This document shows, piece after piece, positions 60,863-64,000 of a DNA stretch of 64,000 nt. Within the stretch, counting starts at the first letter, position 1, and the number at the start of each line of letters is the position of its first letter. The notes beneath the pieces are model-generated. The model was not told the origin of the DNA. It worked only from the letters and a program-made list of their open reading frames with translations, and ran no database searches. The stretch covers positions 1-64,000 of the forward strand of contig DXCC01000006.1 of the NCBI GenBank assembly GCA_019116245.1, given 5' to 3'. The position numbers were made by a program, and so were the translations under genes. Source of the DNA: Candidatus Tidjanibacter faecipullorum. GTDB lineage: Bacteria > Bacteroidota > Bacteroidia > Bacteroidales > Rikenellaceae.

Positions 60863-61669
60863 TCAGGCCTTCTGCTGCGGGATGTCGGGCGGAAAGACGA
60901 TGTCGCCCACCTGGTCGATCACCTTGCGGGCGGCCCGGTAGCCGATGTCGAAAATCTCCCGGCCCCGGTCGAGCTGGGTGTTACCGTAGGCCTCCAGCCC
61001 CTCCGGTTCGATCAGCATGTCGGCGGCGCGGCGGTCGTTCAGAATGTTGCTGTGCGACATCAGGTGGTAGGTGCGCATCAGAATGCCGAGCATGTTGTGG
61101 CGGTAGTCTCGAGAGGGGACAATGTGGCTCAGATTGATGGCCACCACCTTGTCGCACTGGCAGCGCAGCACCGAGACGGGCAGGTTCTGCAGCACGCCGC
61201 CGTCCACATAGTGGTCGCCGTCGATCGTGATGGGGGCGAAGAGGCCCGGCATGCAGCACGAGGCGGCGATGCGCGGAGCGATCGCTCCGTCGCGGAAGTG
61301 AACGCTCCGGCCTGTGTCGAGGTTGGTGGCCGTGACCACGAGCGGAATGGAAAGCTCCTCGATGCGTCGTACGGAGAGGTTTTCGGAGAGGAAGTCATCG
61401 AAGTTGTCCAGATCCATCAAGCCGCCCCGCATGCGGGTCAGGCTGGTGAAACTGCCGAACTCCCGGCTTAGGAAGAGGTCGAGGATTTCGGCCGGTGTGC
61501 GGCCGTCGGCCAGAAAGGCGCCGGCCACGGAGCCGATGCTTACGCCGGCGATGATGTCGGGGCGGATGCCCCGTTCGAAGAGGGCCTGCAAAGCGCCCAG
61601 GTGGGCGTATCCCTTGATGAAACCGCCGCTGAGGGCGAACCCGGTCTTGTAGTGTGCTTCTGCTTCCAT
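60863..61669 (-). CDS. Patatin-like phospholipase (RssA type)
   Basis: A 268-residue protein with the oxyanion-hole stretch LSGGFIKGYAHLG (13-25), nucleophile motif GVSIGS (Ser44) and the Asp of the catalytic dyad in DGGVLQNLP (Asp156). It lacks a signal peptide, so it is a cytoplasmic lipase of the RssA/YchK group. Substrate unknown. ATG 61669 (MEAEAHYKTG) is chosen; an in-frame ATG at about 61724 would add 19 residues and lies upstream of the weak -7 box at 61703-61710. Convergent with the acd operon. Confidence 0.9.
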   Translation of the reverse strand: MEAEAHYKTGFALSGGFIKGYAHLGALQALFERGIRPDIIAGVSIGSVAGAFLADGRTPAEILDLFLSREFGSFTSLTRMRGGLMDLDNFDDFLSENLSVRRIEELSIPLVVTATNLDTGRSVHFRDGAIAPRIAASCCMPGLFAPITIDGDHYVDGGVLQNLPVSVLRCQCDKVVAINLSHIVPSRDYRHNMLGILMRTYHLMSHSNILNDRRAADMLIEPEGLEAYGNTQLDRGREIFDIGYRAARKVIDQVGDIVFPPDIPQQKA

Positions 61670-61702
61670 GCCATTGGGTGTCGGGGGAGTAGGGCCGACG
61701 GT

Positions 61703-61710
61703 TAAAGATA
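61703..61710 (-). promoter_or_regulatory. Weak -7 element (TATCTTTA) for the patatin gene
   Basis: TATCTTTA on the minus strand, one mismatch to TAnnTTTG, 34 bp upstream of the ATG. Confidence 0.35.
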
Positions 61711-61755
61711 CGGTTTTTCTCTCCATCCGCGTGTCGGACGCCGGATAAATTGCTG

Positions 61756-61786
61756 TTGCCGGTTTGGACGGAAATCCGTACCTTGG
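61756..61786 (+). promoter_or_regulatory. Weak promoter for the hydrolase gene (TTG-N20-TACCTTGG)
   Basis: TTG at 61756-61758, a 20-bp spacer, TACCTTGG at 61779-61786 (one mismatch), 45 bp before the ATG. Confidence 0.4.
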
Positions 61787-61831
61787 CCGGACACAGGGCG
61801 GCGCACATGCCGCCTGGGAAACGGAAACACG

Positions 61832-63208
61832 ATGAAAAAATGGTATTTGTTGCTGGCGGCGGCCTGTTGCATGCCGCTGCTGGCCGGTGCGCAGGAGATT
61901 GCGGGGACGTGGCGCGGCACACTCGACCTCGGTGTCATGAAGATGGCGTTGGTGCTCCACGTCGAGCAGGAGGCCGACGGCCGGTACGTGACCCGCATGG
62001 ACAGTCCCGATCAGGGAGCCCGGAATATTCCCATTGCCCGCACGTCGTTTGCCGACGGTCGGTTTGCCCTGGCCGACGATGCCCTGCGGCTGGCCTATGA
62101 GGGTGAGTTGCAGGCCGATTCGCTGGTGGGTACCTTCCGGCAGAACGGGCTGGAGGTGCCGCTGACCTTTACGCGCGGTGCGGTCGAAAGACGGCGCCCC
62201 CAGGAGCCCCGGCCGCCTTATCCCTACCGCGTCGAGGAGGTGACCTTCCCCAACGACCGAGCGGGCATTACGCTCTCCGGTACGCTGACCCTGCCGCAGG
62301 GCGAGGGGCCTTTCCCGGCCGTTGTGCTGGTGTCGGGATCGGGACCGCAGAACCGGGACGAGGAGTTGATGGGCCACCATCCCTTCCGGGTGCTGGCCGA
62401 TGGGCTGACCCGTGCGGGGATTGCCGTGCTGCGCTATGACGACCGCGGGGTGGGTGGCTCGCAGGGCGTGTATGGAGAGGCGTCGCTGCAGGATTTTGCC
62501 GATGACGCCGCTTCGGCCATGGCCTGGTTGCGGCGTCAGTCGGCGGTCGATCCGCAGCGGGTCGGCGTGATCGGTCACAGCGAGGGGGCGATGATTGCCT
62601 ACATGCTGGCCGGTGCATGCGGTGATGCCGATTTTGTCGTTGCCATGGCCGGACCGGCCGTCCCGGGCCGTGAATTCCTGGCCGCGCAGCGCCGCCAGAT
62701 CGGCGAAGCGATGGGCGTGCCGGAGGAGGTGCAGCGTCAGAACGACCAGATGAACGAGGCCATGCTGGCCTTGTGCGACCGGTACGAGCCGGCGTTCCTG
62801 GCTGCCCATGCCGATTCGCTGGCGCAGACCTTGCTGCCGCCCGATTTCCGCGACGATCCGCAGTCGCTCGACCAGATCCGGACGGGGCTGCTTCAGTGCG
62901 CCTCGCCGGAGATGCGTTCGCTGATCTCTTACGATCCGGACGATTTCCTGCCCCGCATCGCCTGTCCCGTGCTGGCGGTGGTGGGCAGTCGCGATCGGCA
63001 GGTGCCGCCCGAGGTGGTGGTCGAACCGCTCCGGGAGAGCGTCCCCGCATCGGTGCCGCTGACCATCGAGGTGTTCGAGGGGCTGAATCATCTTTTCCAG
63101 CCCTGCGAAACGGGCCTCCCGACCGAATACGGTACGATTGAGGTGACGATGGCTCCCGAAGTGCTGACGACGATCGCCGACTGGATCCGCACGGTGGCAC
63201 TCCCGTAG
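61832..63208 (+). CDS. Secreted alpha/beta hydrolase
   Basis: A 458-residue protein with a signal peptide (MKKWYLLLAAACCMPLLAGA, cleavage before Gln21), an N-terminal beta-rich domain (22-130, EIAGTWRGTLDLG... resembling the lipocalin-like module that precedes many Bacteroidota hydrolases) and an alpha/beta-hydrolase domain. The nucleophile is Ser250 in VIGHSEGAM; the acid is probably Asp in VVGSRDRQVP and the base His in EGLNHLFQP. LRYDDRGVGGS is typical of the dienelactone/S9-like esterase group. It could be a periplasmic esterase or peptidase; the substrate is not evident. It has its own weak promoter and a shared terminator. Confidence 0.88.
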   Translation: MKKWYLLLAAACCMPLLAGAQEIAGTWRGTLDLGVMKMALVLHVEQEADGRYVTRMDSPDQGARNIPIARTSFADGRFALADDALRLAYEGELQADSLVGTFRQNGLEVPLTFTRGAVERRRPQEPRPPYPYRVEEVTFPNDRAGITLSGTLTLPQGEGPFPAVVLVSGSGPQNRDEELMGHHPFRVLADGLTRAGIAVLRYDDRGVGGSQGVYGEASLQDFADDAASAMAWLRRQSAVDPQRVGVIGHSEGAMIAYMLAGACGDADFVVAMAGPAVPGREFLAAQRRQIGEAMGVPEEVQRQNDQMNEAMLALCDRYEPAFLAAHADSLAQTLLPPDFRDDPQSLDQIRTGLLQCASPEMRSLISYDPDDFLPRIACPVLAVVGSRDRQVPPEVVVEPLRESVPASVPLTIEVFEGLNHLFQPCETGLPTEYGTIEVTMAPEVLTTIADWIRTVALP

Positions 63209-63223
63209 CATACCGGCGACCGG

Positions 63224-63277
63224 AAAACACGCAGGCGCCCTGTCGTAAGAATCATCGACAGGGCGCCTGCATGTTTT
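63224..63277. terminator. Shared terminator between the hydrolase and hemW
   Basis: A perfect 15-bp stem (63231-63245 with 63256-63270) extended by AAAACA/TGTTTT pairs, giving T-rich flanks on both strands. Confidence 0.85.
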
Positions 63278-63288
63278 AGGTATCGGGG

Positions 63289-64000
63289 TTACTCGTCGAC
63301 GTAGAAGAGTTCGCTGATGATGTCGTTGGAGACCATGAAGCGTTCCGGAGGAATGCGGTAGGTGTCTCCCTCGCGGACCAGTGCGCCGCTCTGGAGCAGC
63401 TTGCCGGCCATGTATTCGAAGTAGATCAGCGCCTGGGCGCCGAACCGGGACGTGAGTACCTCCCGGCGGATGCCGTCGCTGGTGCGCAGTCCCGTCATGA
63501 TGTATTCGTTGTAGCGGTCGCGCGGTGAGAGGGTTTCGACGCTGTAGATGGTGCCGGTGCCTGCTCCGGCCAGGTAACCCTTCAGGTCGCTGGCCGCAAA
63601 GATGCGCCGTTGGCCGTCGTAGGAGTGGGCCGATGGCCCCAGCCCCAGGTAGGGGGTGCCGTCCCAGTAGGCGCTGTTGTGGCGCGAACGGCGGTTGTGG
63701 AGGGCGTAGTTGGAGATCTCGTAATGTTCGAAGCCGCCGTCGGTCAGGATCCGGTGGCAGAGCAGGTATTGCTCCTCGCACGCTTCGTCCGTGGCGGGCG
63801 TGAGCCGTCCCTCGGCGGCCATCCGCCCGAAAACGGTCCCCTCGGCGATGGTTAGGCAGTAGACCGAAATGTGCTGGACATTCAGCAGCAGTGCGCGCAG
63901 TACGTTCTGTTCCCACTCCCGCAGCGTCATGCCCGGAATGCCGAAGATCAGGTCGATCGACACGTTGCCGATGCCGGCATCCTGCACCCGGCGGACCGCA
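63289..64000 (-). CDS. hemW: HemW-type radical SAM protein, C-terminal part (5' end outside window)
   Basis: The minus-strand frame is open to the window edge, so only about 237 C-terminal residues are seen. They include VSIDLIFGIPGMTLREWEQNV, HISVYCLTIAEGT, YEISNYAL, RHNSAYWDGTPYLGLGPSAHSY and the C-terminal HemN domain (NEYIMTGLRTSDGIRREVL). These fit HemW (earlier 'oxygen-independent coproporphyrinogen oxidase-like'), a haem chaperone, rather than true HemN, but the CxxxCxxC cluster motif lies outside. It ends in IISELFYVDE. Confidence 0.88.
   Translation of the reverse strand, partial: AVRRVQDAGIGNVSIDLIFGIPGMTLREWEQNVLRALLLNVQHISVYCLTIAEGTVFGRMAAEGRLTPATDEACEEQYLLCHRILTDGGFEHYEISNYALHNRRSRHNSAYWDGTPYLGLGPSAHSYDGQRRIFAASDLKGYLAGAGTGTIYSVETLSPRDRYNEYIMTGLRTSDGIRREVLTSRFGAQALIYFEYMAGKLLQSGALVREGDTYRIPPERFMVSNDIISELFYVDE

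Overview
The window is chromosomal DNA from a GC-rich member of the Bacteroidota, most likely an Alistipes-type Rikenellaceae. The evidence is threefold. First, promoter-like motifs of the Bacteroidota type (TAnnTTTG, sometimes with an upstream TTTG/TTG 18-21 bp away) sit in front of many genes, and Shine-Dalgarno sequences are mostly absent. Second, the gene set is typical: a moxR/DUF58/bat VWA operon, methylmalonyl-CoA mutase mutA-mutB, a 610-residue UbiD-family decarboxylase together with MqnE (futalosine menaquinone route), and a short S21 starting MIIMPVKEG. Third, the genes are high-GC and densely packed. The genus is an inference.

Layout. 1-4.3 kb: 3' end of dnaX, a lipoprotein and a PcrA/UvrD helicase. 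4.5-10.5 kb: a six-gene bat-type operon (MoxR ATPase, DUF58, a membrane-anchored beta-domain protein, a TPR protein with a Q/N/D-rich tail, and two VWA/MIDAS proteins), then an MFS transporter. 11.9-14.9 kb: an overlapping ppk1-ppx pair. 15-16.5 kb: enolase. 16.7-30.5 kb, all on the minus strand: the gene-expression block tRNA-Thr, tRNA-Tyr, tRNA-Gly, tuf, tRNA-Trp, secE, nusG, rplK, rplA, rplJ, rplL, rpoB, rpoC, with a promoter in front of the first tRNA and a terminator between rplL and rpoB. 30.8-35.6 kb: an outer-membrane beta-barrel protein and mutA-mutB. 35.8-39.2 kb: ubiD-like decarboxylase, a membrane-anchored helix-hairpin-helix protein and rpsU. 39.2-43.5 kb: a glycosyltransferase overlapping an ECF-type sigma factor, an FAD-dependent oxidoreductase and an AT-richer orphan gene. 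43.6-49.3 kb: acetyltransferase, rsmG, rpmH, mqnE, a PASTA protein, rluD and ndk. 49.4-56.6 kb: a lipoprotein, adenine deaminase, a second glycosyltransferase, and a TPR-protein/MFS pair. 57-60.7 kb: etfB-etfA-acyl-CoA dehydrogenase. 60.8-64 kb: patatin-like phospholipase, a secreted alpha/beta hydrolase and the 3' part of hemW.

Functionally the window is mostly housekeeping: transcription and translation machinery, anaerobic energy metabolism (menaquinone synthesis, B12-dependent succinate/propionate interconversion, Etf-linked acyl-CoA redox), polyphosphate and nucleotide salvage, and envelope proteins. I see no CRISPR array, transposase, integrase, phage gene or recognisable defence island. 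The observations most worth following are an EtfB with the electron-bifurcating signature encoded beside an unusually long acyl-CoA dehydrogenase; a His-to-Cys change at a conserved PPK1 histidine; the Q/N/D-rich tail of the bat TPR protein; the glycosyltransferase/sigma-factor overlap; and the long untranslated stretch ahead of rpoB.
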